A stretch of 64,000 nucleotides of DNA from Leptospira hartskeerlii (GTDB taxonomy: Bacteria > Spirochaetota > Leptospiria > Leptospirales > Leptospiraceae), in assembly GCF_002811475.1 (NCBI RefSeq), contig NZ_NPDL01000001.1, positions 62,001 to 126,000 of the forward strand. Direction: 5' to 3'. The notes below the pieces were generated by a model. That model saw only the letters and a program-made list of their open reading frames with translations. It had not been told where the DNA came from and ran no database searches. This document shows, piece after piece, positions 1-8,912 of this stretch. Both the position numbers and the translations under genes were made by a program. Within the stretch, counting starts at the first letter, position 1. The number at the start of each line of letters is the position of its first letter.

Positions 1-1
1 A

Positions 2-1033
2 GTCACAGTCGATTCTGCTAATGCTATTCTAAAATACGGTGTAGGAGTTAAATGTGCTACCATCACTCCAAACCAAGATCGAGTTGTAGAATACAAACTC
101 AAAAAAGAATGGAAGTCTCCTAACGGGACCATTCGTTCCATTCTGGACGGAACCGTTTTCCGTAAACCGATCATCGTAAATAATATTCCTTCCGGAGTTA
201 GATCCTGGCAAAAACCGATCGTTGTAGGTCGTCACGCATTCGGTGACCTTTACAAAGACACTGAACTTTATATTCCGGAAGCTGGAAAAGTTGAGATCGT
301 TTTCACAACAAAAGACGGAAAAGAAAAAGAAAGAGTTACAATCAACGATTTCGACGGACCTGGTGTTGTTATGGGACAGTTCAACTTGGACAAGTCCATC
401 TATAGCTTCGCAGAAGCTTGTTTCAACTATGCGATCTCCGAAAAGATCAATGTATGGTTTGCAACTAAAGATACCATCTCCAAAAAATACCATGCTCGTT
501 TCCGTGCGATCTTCGAAGAAGTTTCCACTAAAAGAGCAGCAGAACTAAAAGCTGCAGGAATCGAATACTGGTACTATCTAATTGACGACGCGGTTGCTCA
601 GATCGTTAAGAACCCAGGTGGAATGCTTTGGGCTCTAATGAACTATGATGGAGACGTGATGTCCGATATGGTTGCTTCTGGATTCGGATCATTAGGACTA
701 ATGACTTCTGTTCTTGTTTCTCCAGACGGAAAATTCGAATATGAAGCTGCTCACGGAACTGTGACTCGTCACTACCGTCAGTATCAAAAAGGAGAAACCA
801 CTTCTACCAACTCTGTAGCTTCTATCTTTGCATGGACCGGAGCTCTTGCTAAGAGGGGAGAATTGGATGGGACTCCTGATGTTGTTTCTTTCGCTCAAAA
901 ATTGGAGAAGGCGGTAATCGACACGATCCAAGCGGGAGAGATGACCAAGGATTTGGTCCTACTTACTACAACCAAAGGCCCGAAACAATTGGATACCTTC
1001 CAGTTTATGGAGGCGATCCAAAAACGCCTTTAG
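2..1033 (+). CDS. icd: NADP-dependent isocitrate dehydrogenase, 3' part
   Basis: TCA-cycle enzyme that oxidatively decarboxylates isocitrate to 2-oxoglutarate in the cytoplasm. The gene enters from the left edge, so the N-terminus is missing; 343 codons are visible, read in frame from base 2. The fragment has the hallmarks of the eukaryote-like, homodimeric IDH subfamily of about 400 residues: an early [10 protein letters not shown] segment, the active-site stretch [14 protein letters not shown], the metal-binding region [10 protein letters not shown] followed by GFGSLGLM, and [12 protein letters not shown] with [13 protein letters not shown] near the cofactor site. The NADP preference is inferred from subfamily membership, not shown directly. 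The next gene begins 6 bases after the stop and may be cotranscribed. Confidence 0.95.
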   Translation, partial: VTVDSANAILKYGVGVKCATITPNQDRVVEYKLKKEWKSPNGTIRSILDGTVFRKPIIVNNIPSGVRSWQKPIVVGRHAFGDLYKDTELYIPEAGKVEIVFTTKDGKEKERVTINDFDGPGVVMGQFNLDKSIYSFAEACFNYAISEKINVWFATKDTISKKYHARFRAIFEEVSTKRAAELKAAGIEYWYYLIDDAVAQIVKNPGGMLWALMNYDGDVMSDMVASGFGSLGLMTSVLVSPDGKFEYEAAHGTVTRHYRQYQKGETTSTNSVASIFAWTGALAKRGELDGTPDVVSFAQKLEKAVIDTIQAGEMTKDLVLLTTTKGPKQLDTFQFMEAIQKRL

Positions 1034-1039
1034 TGGACG

Positions 1040-1687
1040 ATGGGAATCTCATCCTTGAAATCTAAAGACACAAACAGAAGAGGGAGCCATTTGCGGCTCC
1101 TTCTTTTTTTCTTCTTGGCCATACCTATTTTCGGCCAAAAACTTAGTCTACCTAAGGATCCAACTCTTCCGAATGAACCAAGTTTGGATGCAAGAGGGGA
1201 CTCTACTAATTCTTCCAATTCTTCGAATAATCAAAACTCAGGACCAAATGTAAAAGCATTCTTTTGTGATGGCAGAACAATTACTGGAGCTTGGAAAGCT
1301 GCGCCTAAGGAATTTTCATTCAAACATACAAGAGAGAATGTACAATATTCAAAAACCTTAAAGTCTGAAGAAGTATCTAGGATTCTTCTTAAGGCCTGGA
1401 AGTTGGTCCCAGGTAAACCGAATTCTCAAGGAGTTCCTTATAAAGCGGAACCTTGGGAGATCCACTATAAAACTAAAAATGGAGAAACATTCGAAAGAAT
1501 AGGAGAGATCAAAAAGGATTTCGGTGAACTCAAGATACAAAACGAATTGGGAGAAGCGAATTTATTTTTCTACTGGATCGATCTATTATTCGAAAACAAA
1601 ACCTGGTTCTCTAAATTGCCTAAGATAGAAGGCGATATCAGAAGAGAATGTCATCCGGACGTGATCGTTGGGATTGAGTTTCTCTAG
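1040..1687 (+). CDS. Hypothetical exported protein
   Basis: Unrecognised protein of 215 residues. The N-terminus carries a basic stretch (about residues 7-18) and then a hydrophobic run LLLFFFLAIPIFG, which looks like a signal peptide with cleavage near residue 33. A short Ser/Asn-rich linker (SSNSSNNQNS) follows, then a globular region of about 140 residues with alternating charged and aromatic residues and two cysteines. It starts 6 bases after the icd stop, with no convincing ribosome-binding site, so the start is uncertain and expression may depend on coupling to icd. No catalytic motif is visible. It ends 4 bases before the convergent receiver-domain gene. Confidence 0.7.
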   Translation: MGISSLKSKDTNRRGSHLRLLLFFFLAIPIFGQKLSLPKDPTLPNEPSLDARGDSTNSSNSSNNQNSGPNVKAFFCDGRTITGAWKAAPKEFSFKHTRENVQYSKTLKSEEVSRILLKAWKLVPGKPNSQGVPYKAEPWEIHYKTKNGETFERIGEIKKDFGELKIQNELGEANLFFYWIDLLFENKTWFSKLPKIEGDIRRECHPDVIVGIEFL

Positions 1688-1691
1688 TTGT

Positions 1692-2537
1692 TTATTTCAA
1701 AAATTTGCAGATCTCTTGCATATCATATGGTTTAGAAAATAATTCCACACCACTTGGGATCTTGTCCCGAGTAAAAGAAGATTCCTCAGCGGCAGAAGTG
1801 ATTCCCAATCGAATTTTGGAGAAGGCAGGATTCTTTTGAACGATGCTACAGAGTTCATTCCCGTTCATTCCAGGCATGTACATATCAGTAAAGATCGCCT
1901 CGAAATTCTTTGGATTTCCTTCCAAAATTTGGAGAGCATGTTTTCCGGAAATTGCGGTTTGCACTTCTGCGCCTTTCGATTCTAATAATCTTCTGAACAA
2001 CACCAGGTTTAGTTCAGAATCATCTATGATGAGTACTTTCCTTTTTGCTAAACTAGGGTTTTTCTGAGAAGGCTCCTTTTTCTCTTCGATCAAATCCTTT
2101 ATGATCTCATCTATCGTAGACTGAAATGAACTTAATTCTTGCGTTTTTTCAATAAAACCGTCTGCGCCTGCGTTATGAGCGATCATTCTATTTTCTTCCG
2201 TAAAATCAGAGGTTACGAATATGATCCTGGCTCCTGAAGAAGCGAATTTTTCTTTCTGACCTTTGCTTCTGATTTCTCTGCATAGATCGAATCCGGTTCC
2301 TCCTTCTAAATGGATCCCTAAAGTGATTAGATCGAATTTGTTCTCTCTCGAAAGTTGTATTGCTTCTTCCATATGAGATACTTTTTGGACTTCGAATAAG
2401 GATGAGGAGAACTCGGAGGAGATAATTTCAAGGATGACCTTGCTCGTATCTACAATTAGTATTTTAAGTTTTTCTGAAGGCAAACCGGCACCTTCCTTGA
2501 GGCCGTCTTTGTAGGGTATTTCCTTACTTGCATTCAT
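1692..2537 (-). CDS. Tandem receiver (CheY-like) protein, first domain degenerate
   Basis: Cytoplasmic two-component protein of 281 residues made of two receiver domains and no output domain. The second domain (about 166-281) is complete: acidic pair D172/D173, phospho-acceptor D218 in TDMYMPGMNG, T247/S248 and K269. The first (about 25-150) keeps the fold pattern (LIVD, VTSDF, IEK) but has glycine at position 74 (ITLGIHLEGG) where the phospho-acceptor aspartate belongs, so it probably cannot be phosphorylated the usual way. It lies downstream of mazG on the same strand with a 53-base gap. Its partner kinase is unknown; the hybrid kinase at 13166-15760 is not adjacent. Confidence 0.9.
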   Translation of the reverse strand: MNASKEIPYKDGLKEGAGLPSEKLKILIVDTSKVILEIISSEFSSSLFEVQKVSHMEEAIQLSRENKFDLITLGIHLEGGTGFDLCREIRSKGQKEKFASSGARIIFVTSDFTEENRMIAHNAGADGFIEKTQELSSFQSTIDEIIKDLIEEKKEPSQKNPSLAKRKVLIIDDSELNLVLFRRLLESKGAEVQTAISGKHALQILEGNPKNFEAIFTDMYMPGMNGNELCSIVQKNPAFSKIRLGITSAAEESSFTRDKIPSGVELFSKPYDMQEICKFLK

Positions 2538-2590
2538 GTTAATGGAGACGAATGGAACTTTCGATCTAGATTGGAAAAATCGTGTCTTTA

Positions 2591-3772
2591 TTAAGGAAAT
2601 TTATAATTGTTGATCGATCCTTGGATTGCCTCATAAATATCTTCCTGAGTTTTATAAGAATTTCCAGACAAATCTTCCCAGGTTCCAGGATTCTTTTCGG
2701 ATAGATTTAGGTAGAAGATTGGTTGCGCTTTTCTGCCCCAAGGATCTGCACTCGGTAATACTGTCATAGATCCGAATGCAGAAAATACTAACGAATACTC
2801 GTTTGATTTATAGGAAAAACTATATGTTTTGGGCCAATCTGTTTCAGGATTTTGTTTCCAGATTATAAAAGAAGAAAGTCCACGGATCAGTTCTGATACA
2901 TTTGCCTGCTTTTCTTCCAATGGATTTTGGGTTCGTTTTTGGATCCCAGTCTTTGCTTGGTTCCAAAGTTCTTCCAGTTCGTCCAGAGGAGTTTCTGAAA
3001 ATTTACGATCGGATTCTCCAAGTCGTGCTTCTATATATTCTATTCTATGTTTAAACTTTGCATTGGTTCTCGTAAGAGAAGATTCTGCAGAGACACCTAA
3101 CTTTCTTGCTAGATTGACTATCGTAAAAAGTAGATCACCTAATTCTTCTTCTATCCTGATTTGATTGGAAGAAGGATCTGAAATTCCTCTGATCTCCTCT
3201 AGGAATTCCTGCAATTCTTCATTCAGTTTTTCTTCTACACCTTTTATGTCTTCCCAATCGAAACCTGCTTTGGCGGCCTTCTTCTGGAATTTTTCTGCCT
3301 TTAATAGAGAAGGGAATGTTTCGGGGACTTCTGATAAAATAGATTTAAGCGTGGAAGTTTTTTGTCTGAGTTGTTTTTCTTTTTCTTTGAATAGATCCCA
3401 GTTGGCGACTACTTCATCAGCAGAAGAGATATCTTTTGTTCCCGGATCGAATACATGAGGGTGTCGTAGCACAAGTTTTTCCGCTACGTCCTTTGCCACT
3501 TCTTCCAAACCGAATGCACCTCTTTCGGATGCGATTTGAGAATGAAGAACCACTTGGAATAATAGATCTCCCAATTCTTCCTTAGTGTGTTCGTCGTTGC
3601 CTTTGAGTATTGCCTCTACTACCTCTTGGGATTCTTCTATTAGATAAGGCACTAGGGTAGAATGTGTCTGCTCTCTATCCCAAGGACAACCTTCCGGACT
3701 TCTAAGTTTAGAAGTTATGTCTTGGAGAAATGCCATCGAGTTCGGATAGTCTTTCGGGTCGGGAGCTTTCAT
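2591..3772 (-). CDS. mazG: Nucleoside triphosphate pyrophosphohydrolase MazG with C-terminal extension
   Basis: House-cleaning enzyme that hydrolyses (d)NTPs to NMP and pyrophosphate. The protein begins with the family pattern SPEGCPWDREQTHSTL, followed by the metal-binding acidic helices EESQEVVEAI and EELGDLLFQVV. A second MazG repeat with EELGDLLFTIVNLARKLG starts near residue 210, so both domains of the E. coli-type enzyme are present. The protein is 393 residues against about 260 for the usual enzyme; the extra length is a region of about 105 residues after residue 285 (rich in Trp, Tyr and Phe) that does not look like MazG. It is divergent from the membrane gene at 3944, leaving a 171-base shared promoter region. 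Confidence 0.93.
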   Translation of the reverse strand: MKAPDPKDYPNSMAFLQDITSKLRSPEGCPWDREQTHSTLVPYLIEESQEVVEAILKGNDEHTKEELGDLLFQVVLHSQIASERGAFGLEEVAKDVAEKLVLRHPHVFDPGTKDISSADEVVANWDLFKEKEKQLRQKTSTLKSILSEVPETFPSLLKAEKFQKKAAKAGFDWEDIKGVEEKLNEELQEFLEEIRGISDPSSNQIRIEEELGDLLFTIVNLARKLGVSAESSLTRTNAKFKHRIEYIEARLGESDRKFSETPLDELEELWNQAKTGIQKRTQNPLEEKQANVSELIRGLSSFIIWKQNPETDWPKTYSFSYKSNEYSLVFSAFGSMTVLPSADPWGRKAQPIFYLNLSEKNPGTWEDLSGNSYKTQEDIYEAIQGSINNYKFP

Positions 3773-3888
3773 TAAGTACTAGGCTTGATTTTCGATTCCG
3801 AATTCCCAGCCTTTTTCCCGGAAATGAAGATTGACTGGGGGATTTATCCTCTCATCCTATCCGAAAATCCCTGTTTAAACCTAAGTAC

Positions 3889-3917
3889 TTTTCAATTAAG
3901 AGTGCTTATGCTAAAAT
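3889..3917 (+). promoter_or_regulatory. Candidate sigma-70 promoter for the 3944 gene
   Basis: TTTTCA (3889-3894) and TAAAAT (3912-3917) are separated by exactly 17 bases. Transcription would start near 3925, about 20 bases before the ATG at 3944. This favours that ATG over the earlier in-frame ATGs at 3785 and 3908. The -35 box is weak (4 of 6 matches). Confidence 0.4.
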
Positions 3918-3943
3918 CGGGTAAAAAGGATACCAGAAAGAAC

Positions 3944-4462
3944 ATGTCACTATCTAAAAATTTGGTAGCTTTCGCATTACTCGTACTTGCGGTTCTCAGT
4001 CGTTTTCTTCCTCACTTACCGAACTTTACTCCGGTATTGGCGATTTCCATTTTCGGCGGAGTGTATCTCTCTAACCGTTGGTTAGCGATCGCTCTTCCTC
4101 TCGGAATTATGCTGATCAGCGACCTGGTGATCGGTCTTCACGATATGATCCCGGTAGTTTACGGGTTATTTGTTGTGTATGCAATCGTAGGAATGAAGAT
4201 CAAAGATCGTTTAGGCCTTGGATCTCTGGCGATTGCTGGTCTTGCAGGTTCTGTTTCATTCTTCGTGATCACAAACTTTTTCGTTTGGTTGACTTCCGGA
4301 ATGTATACTTTCAACGCACAAGGATTAGTAGAATGTTATATTGCCGCGATTCCTTTTTTCAAATATAGCTTGCTCGGAGATTTCGCTTATATTTCCGTTC
4401 TGTTCGGTTCCTATTATCTATTGGAAAAGAACGGATTTGTTGCTTCTACCCAAGCAGCTTAA
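3944..4462 (+). CDS. Small integral membrane protein, DUF6580-like (possible ECF-type substrate-binding subunit)
   Basis: Protein of 172 residues with five or six hydrophobic segments, for example LVAFALLVLAVL, WLAIALPLGIMLISDLVIG, and SVSFFVITNFFVWLTSG. The sequence pattern (LPHLPNFTPVLAISIFGGVYL near the N-terminus, FFKYSLLGDFAY near the C-terminus) resembles the DUF6580 family, whose overall layout is like the membrane S subunits of energy-coupling-factor transporters. The substrate is unknown and no ECF ATPase gene is nearby. The ATG at 3944 was chosen because it starts just before the first membrane segment, follows the candidate promoter closely and avoids a long soluble N-terminus. A strong terminator follows at 4476, so this is probably a single-gene transcript. 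Confidence 0.8.
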   Translation: MSLSKNLVAFALLVLAVLSRFLPHLPNFTPVLAISIFGGVYLSNRWLAIALPLGIMLISDLVIGLHDMIPVVYGLFVVYAIVGMKIKDRLGLGSLAIAGLAGSVSFFVITNFFVWLTSGMYTFNAQGLVECYIAAIPFFKYSLLGDFAYISVLFGSYYLLEKNGFVASTQAA

Positions 4463-4475
4463 TTTCCTTTAATTG

Positions 4476-4513
4476 AAGCGCCGCACTTCAGGCGGCGCTT
4501 TCTATTCTTCTAT
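4476..4513 (+). terminator. Intrinsic terminator after the DUF6580-like gene
   Basis: Perfect 9-bp stem AAGCGCCGC / GCGGCGCTT (4476-4484 with 4492-4500), a 7-base loop and a T-rich tail on the plus strand. It lies 14 bases after the stop at 4462 and just before the convergent barrel gene ends. Confidence 0.88.
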
Positions 4514-4517
4514 CTTC

Positions 4518-5771
4518 TTAAATAGTCAAAGTTAAACTTAGATAAATTCCATAGAATTTATCATGTACTTCTTTTTGTAAGGCCGAGCCTGTAGAGATTT
4601 GATCTAAAGGTTTGGAAACCTGATTTAGAAATAGTGCATCACCCGGTGCTCCAGGAAAAACATTTCCATTATAATTATAACCGGAAACTTTAGAGATCAA
4701 TTCCGTATATTGGAATCCTAAAGTATATTTTAACCAACGACTTCTGAGTAAGGAGAGACCAAAATCGATCTCATAACCGGTTCTACTGAGCACGTTTTCT
4801 TTTAGTCCGCCTGGAGGAGCAGTGTCTAAAATATAAGGTCCGGTGATCCCGTTCAGAACACCTTGTGTGTTTCTATTATAATGTCCTAATGTTCTGAAAT
4901 AATCTGCCTTAAAGTGTCCTAATAAGAATGCGTTGAAATTTTTGAAGATCCGAACTCCGATTTGAGGGCCTAAGCCTCCCGCTTTTTCTTCCGATTTTCC
5001 GAATCCATAATTCCCAGGAATCACTCCATATTCGCTGGAGATAATATCTAAATTTCTTGCTCCTACTGCGACGCCGATCCTTCCGGTTGCGGTTTGCATA
5101 TACCAAGCAAAGTTTAAAGAATAATCTAATCTTCTGTATTGAACTGAATGGTATTGGACCGGAGCAAGTGCGGACAATATGGAAGCGGTATCCACAGTTG
5201 TATAAGAAGGTCTGATCTTTAGATCTAAATAATTGAATTCTATCCCGAAAGTTTTGGCAGTATTCAAATAAGACAGTTTGATTGGAAATGCAGTCTTAGT
5301 ATTTCCTTGGGGACTAGAATAACTAGTGATACTGTCATTTAACAAGTTCGGATTTACACCTGCACCTGCAGCAGTAGTTTGCGCGTTTTGATAAGCTCCT
5401 GATGCTGATAGGATCGTGTTGTAGTTATTCACTCCAATATTCTTTTGCCTGGCTAAAACCTCGGATTCCCAAGTGGATTGTAATGCTGCAAATTGGATAT
5501 CAAAGGTAGGTCGGTTATAAGGTTTGGACAATTCTTGATCGTGAAGTTCGTTTCGAACATCAGCTGCTTGTTTTCTCTTTTCTGCGGCTAGTAATGCGAG
5601 CCTTCTTCTTTCTGCTTGGACCTGGGATTTGCCGGCTTGGTATTCCAGTTCGTCTGCTTCTTTTTCCAAGGCTTCCGGATCCGGTAATTTGCCCTGAGAA
5701 TATACTGGGTTGGAAACGAATAGAAAGATGCCAATAAATATGGATGCGGAAAGTTTCAGGAAAGTCTGCAA
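4518..5771 (-). CDS. Putative outer-membrane beta-barrel protein
   Basis: Protein of 417 residues with a clear signal peptide (hydrophobic SASIFIGIFLFVSNPVYSQ, cleavage near residue 25). A charged helical segment (about 28-85, rich in Glu, Ala, Arg and Lys) follows and may form a coiled coil in the periplasm. From about residue 90 the sequence becomes alternating polar/aromatic with many Tyr, Asn and Gly, and it ends in YGIYLSLTLTI, typical of membrane beta-strands in outer-membrane proteins. No known porin or adhesin family is recognised. It stands alone on this strand, with a terminator-separated convergent neighbour on the left and an upstream region shared with the divergent 5907 gene. 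Confidence 0.82.
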   Translation of the reverse strand: MQTFLKLSASIFIGIFLFVSNPVYSQGKLPDPEALEKEADELEYQAGKSQVQAERRRLALLAAEKRKQAADVRNELHDQELSKPYNRPTFDIQFAALQSTWESEVLARQKNIGVNNYNTILSASGAYQNAQTTAAGAGVNPNLLNDSITSYSSPQGNTKTAFPIKLSYLNTAKTFGIEFNYLDLKIRPSYTTVDTASILSALAPVQYHSVQYRRLDYSLNFAWYMQTATGRIGVAVGARNLDIISSEYGVIPGNYGFGKSEEKAGGLGPQIGVRIFKNFNAFLLGHFKADYFRTLGHYNRNTQGVLNGITGPYILDTAPPGGLKENVLSRTGYEIDFGLSLLRSRWLKYTLGFQYTELISKVSGYNYNGNVFPGAPGDALFLNQVSKPLDQISTGSALQKEVHDKFYGIYLSLTLTI

Positions 5772-5906
5772 GGTATGCCTCTAAGTATTTCTCGTAGCTT
5801 TGTAAACGGAAAGACTAAGTATCTTGGACGCAAGACTCCAATTCTTTTTTATAGGAAGAATGAAAAAAGGGAGGAAGTATTTTCCTAAAATCGAAAGTTT
5901 TGAGGT

Positions 5907-6158
5907 ATGGTTTTCGACTTTTCGGACGAATACAAAGAGACCATCCAAAATATTCTTTCGGAACGGTTCTCCCAAGTTTCTAAAATCTATGAACTAAAGG
6001 CCAGATCCAAGGGAGAACGGAAATTTCTTGAGTTCAGATTGGAATTCAATAAGGACATTCATCCTTTAGAATATCCAAAGATCTTGGAATCTTTACTAGA
6101 CGATCTAAAACAAGAATTCCCTTATACGGAAATTATCATTTATCCAAACCAAAGATAG
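5907..6158 (+). CDS. Stand-alone small protein resembling the cation-efflux (ZT) dimerisation domain
   Basis: Protein of 83 residues with no membrane segment. Its pattern, an initial helix, a strand with KARSKGERKFLEFRLEF, a helix EYPKILESLLDDLKQEFP and a final strand TEIIIYPN, is like the cytoplasmic C-terminal dimerisation domain of CDF/ZitB-type metal transporters. There is no transporter domain attached or adjacent, so any role in metal sensing is inference. An in-frame stop (5901-5903) lies just upstream, so the ATG at 5907 is the earliest possible ATG. Its ribosome-binding site is poor: a GAGG sits only one base before it, while a better GGGAGG is about 30 bases upstream. Confidence 0.65.
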   Translation: MVFDFSDEYKETIQNILSERFSQVSKIYELKARSKGERKFLEFRLEFNKDIHPLEYPKILESLLDDLKQEFPYTEIIIYPNQR

Positions 6159-6236
6159 ATCCAAAATCTTTCCTTAGATCTGGTTCTTCTTCCAAATCAG
6201 GTTGCCAAACCTAATTCAAAATCGATCCTGACTCAG

Positions 6237-6788
6237 ATGAAACCAGCCATTTGCGTATTCTGCGGTTCCAGACCTGGTAAGGAACCTCGTTATCTCCAAG
6301 CCGCAGTATTCTTAGGTCACTTAATGGCCTCAGAAGGAGTAGGGCTGGTGTACGGAGGCGCTACCTCCGGTTTGATGGGAGCGGTTGCCGATTCCGTTTT
6401 AGAAAAAGGCGGGTCTGTGATCGGGGTTCTTCCTGAATTCCTTTCCAGTAAAGAAATTGCTCATAAAGAAATTACGGAACTGATATTAGTTCCAACTATG
6501 CATGAAAGAAAACTCCTAATGTACGAAAAGTCCATCGCGTTCATTGCATTACCGGGAGGGATCGGAACTTTAGAGGAATTAGTGGAAGTAACTTCTTGGA
6601 ATCAGCTTGGAGTTCTTTCCAAACCGATCGGAATACTGAATGTAAACGGATTCTTCGATCCTCTTTTACAACAATTGGATCATATGGTAGAGGAAGGTTT
6701 CTTGGATTCTCAAACCAGAGAATGGATAGAAGTTAGCGCAGATCCGGAAGAACTTTTCGAAAAGATCATCAAAAGAAGTAGGATCTAA
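6237..6788 (+). CDS. LOG-family nucleotide 5'-monophosphate phosphoribohydrolase
   Basis: Rossmann-fold protein of 183 residues of the 'Lonely guy'/TIGR00730 type, which in characterised members cleaves the N-glycosidic bond of nucleoside 5'-monophosphates. The diagnostic PGGIGTLEE motif is present (106-114), together with YGGATSGLMG (39-48) and the conserved Arg/Lys of MHERK (88-92). Length is normal for the family. The physiological substrate in bacteria that do not make cytokinins is unclear. The stop codon abuts the stop of the convergent ankyrin gene with no bases between them. Confidence 0.92.
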   Translation: MKPAICVFCGSRPGKEPRYLQAAVFLGHLMASEGVGLVYGGATSGLMGAVADSVLEKGGSVIGVLPEFLSSKEIAHKEITELILVPTMHERKLLMYEKSIAFIALPGGIGTLEELVEVTSWNQLGVLSKPIGILNVNGFFDPLLQQLDHMVEEGFLDSQTREWIEVSADPEELFEKIIKRSRI

Positions 6789-7886
6789 TTATTTTCCTTC
6801 TTCCGGATTCAGGAATTGTTTAAATATCTGATGGAGTGCAGGACTTTCAGAAGCTTCTGCAAGAGCTAAAGGAGAATTTCCTTCCTTATCCGTAGAATAA
6901 GGAGAAGCTCCATTCTTCACTAATAGTTCGATCAGATCTGTTTTTCCGGATTTTACTGCGAGAAGCAATGGAGTGCGGCCGAGCATGTCGCGGACTTCTG
7001 CCTCGTAACCATTACTTAGTATTTTTTCCACTGTATCTGTTTTCCCTTCGGAAGAAGCTCTGAACAATAAAGTGATCGTGGCCTTATTGATTACTTTGAG
7101 AGTATGATGGAATTTCATTCTGTCAGCTTCTTCTTTGGCTGTTTTACCGCTTAGGTTTCTGGCCAAGGGATCTGCGCCAAGATTTAGTAATCTTTCCAAA
7201 CACTCTACGCTATCGTATAACGCGGAAAGAAGAAGAGGTGTATTTCCGTCTTGGTCCTTATTCTCCATTAAAGAACGAACTTCTTTGTTCTCTGAGAATA
7301 GATCTAATATTTCATAATCATTATGTAATGCTGTGAGATGAAGAATTGTCCGGCCTTCGGAGTTTTTCTTTTTAGGATCTGCACCTTTTGAAACCAGATA
7401 TTCCGCTATCTCTAAATGGCCCATGTCCACTGCGAGTAGAAGAGGGGAGTAACCTTCTCCATTTCTGGATTCTATATCCGGAGGATGATTTGGTAGATCG
7501 AATAGGATCTCTACTAATTCTAATGTTCCGGAACTAATCGCTCTTGTTAATGGAGTATTTCCATCCATGTCCCTGAGTTCAGGATCTGCACCGTAATCCA
7601 AAAGTATGGTAGTAAGTTCTGCATTTTCGGATTCCAATGCGAGAAGTAGAGCAGTCTCTCCTCTGGAGCTTGTCTCATTCGGGTCGGAGCCGTATTCTAC
7701 TAATAGATTTGTGGCTTCTTTATTTCCTTCTTTGATGGCCCAGTACAAAAGTCCGCAGCCGTACGAATCTCTGAGTTCAGGAAATTCTTCTGCGAAACCA
7801 TCTCTTGTTGCAGCCTCAGATAATAAGGCGCGAAGGGTTCCGTTGTTTCCTGTTTTTACTGCCCGAAAAAGATCGTTCCAGTCCAC
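6789..7886 (-). CDS. Ankyrin-repeat protein
   Basis: Cytoplasmic protein of 365 residues consisting almost wholly of about ten ankyrin repeats, each with the pattern G-TPLLLA...AxLLLxxGADPxxRD. Examples are around residues 75-105 (TALLLALESENAELTTILLDYGADPELRD) shown here only as pattern, and near 300-345 (TPLLLAVKSG, then LLVKNGASPYS). There is no signal peptide or catalytic domain, so it is probably a protein-binding scaffold. The start lies 31 bases inside the 3' end of the AEC transporter gene on the same strand, which implies translational coupling and possibly a functional link to that transporter. Confidence 0.9.
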   Translation of the reverse strand: MDWNDLFRAVKTGNNGTLRALLSEAATRDGFAEEFPELRDSYGCGLLYWAIKEGNKEATNLLVEYGSDPNETSSRGETALLLALESENAELTTILLDYGADPELRDMDGNTPLTRAISSGTLELVEILFDLPNHPPDIESRNGEGYSPLLLAVDMGHLEIAEYLVSKGADPKKKNSEGRTILHLTALHNDYEILDLFSENKEVRSLMENKDQDGNTPLLLSALYDSVECLERLLNLGADPLARNLSGKTAKEEADRMKFHHTLKVINKATITLLFRASSEGKTDTVEKILSNGYEAEVRDMLGRTPLLLAVKSGKTDLIELLVKNGASPYSTDKEGNSPLALAEASESPALHQIFKQFLNPEEGK

Positions 7887-8878
7887 GCCTGATTCTCCAG
7901 GAGGTAATACAATCCCAAGGTCGTTAGAAAAGAAAGCGGTATTCCAATTCCGACTAGGGAAACGGCGAGCCTAGGTGCAAGTCCCCATTCTGCTGCAAGA
8001 AGACTTCCTGTAATCATGGGAGCCATTGCGGATTCCAAAACCAGTATCTTAAAGTTTCTGAAAAAATCTGCGCTTACATTCTTCTCTGAATAATGGAAGA
8101 ATGTTCCGAAACATAGCCAAACCAAGATGGGGCCGATGATAAGTTTAAATATTAAGCCGAATAACAAAGGAATTCTGATCCTAAAAGAATTATCTGATTC
8201 TCTTTTGGGATTTTCGGCATTTGGTTCTTCAGAATTGATTCGAATGGTTCCAGGAAGTTGGTATCCGACTGAAAAAAGAGCCAACGGGATCAGCGTGTCT
8301 CCAATCCTTGCGATTGCGGATTCAAGTTCCGGAGGAACTGAAATTGGACGAGAGGCCATAGATACCAATAACGCGATAAAGGGAGGGAATGTGAATAATG
8401 TCTTCCAAAGTGAGGACTTGGTTTCCGAAGATCGGAGAGCATGCTTTGCTTTGGTTCCTAAATAAGTTCCAGGAATGGCAAGAGTGAGAAATGTTCCGAG
8501 TTGGTCTATGATCAAAACCGTAGGAAGTCCCTCTTTTGAATAATAGGATTCTATCAGAGGAATTCCCAGAAAGGAAGTGTTTCCGAGTCCTGCAGAAAGG
8601 CAAAGACATACGATCGTGCTTTCTTTCCAGTTCAGTAGTTTTCCAAAAAAGCTGAAAAATAAAAATCCGAATCCGAATAACACCCAAGGCATGGATGCGA
8701 ATGCTAAGAAGTTCCCATCCAGAGAGGCATGACGCAGCGGTCCGAACTCCATACAAGGAAGGGAAACAGAAATGATAAATGAATTGATAACCTTATGTGA
8801 ATCGGAAGGAAACTTTCCTTTGGTCCGGATCAGTATCCCGAACAGAAAGCAAAGTCCGATTACTATAAAATTAGACAT
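7856..8878 (-). CDS. AEC (auxin efflux carrier) family transporter
   Basis: Integral membrane protein of 340 residues with about ten hydrophobic segments in the two-half layout of the AEC family, whose bacterial members move organic acids such as malate or other small carboxylates. Typical family features visible are SVSLPCMEFGP after the second segment, the glycine-rich SAGLGNTSFLGIPLI, and VLESAMAPMITGSLLAAEWGL near the C-terminus. The ATG at 8878 has an AAGGAT ribosome-binding site at suitable spacing. It overlaps the downstream ankyrin gene by 31 bases. The substrate cannot be told from the sequence. Confidence 0.9.
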   Translation of the reverse strand: MSNFIVIGLCFLFGILIRTKGKFPSDSHKVINSFIISVSLPCMEFGPLRHASLDGNFLAFASMPWVLFGFGFLFFSFFGKLLNWKESTIVCLCLSAGLGNTSFLGIPLIESYYSKEGLPTVLIIDQLGTFLTLAIPGTYLGTKAKHALRSSETKSSLWKTLFTFPPFIALLVSMASRPISVPPELESAIARIGDTLIPLALFSVGYQLPGTIRINSEEPNAENPKRESDNSFRIRIPLLFGLIFKLIIGPILVWLCFGTFFHYSEKNVSADFFRNFKILVLESAMAPMITGSLLAAEWGLAPRLAVSLVGIGIPLSFLTTLGLYYLLENQAWTGTIFFGQ

Positions 8879-8912
8879 GGATCGATCCTTTTCACCCGAG
8901 ATCGAATTTAGG

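Noticed and set aside
5781..5975. ORF of 64 codons on the minus strand
   Set aside because: It overlaps the start of the 5907 gene and shows no ribosome-binding site or sensible composition.
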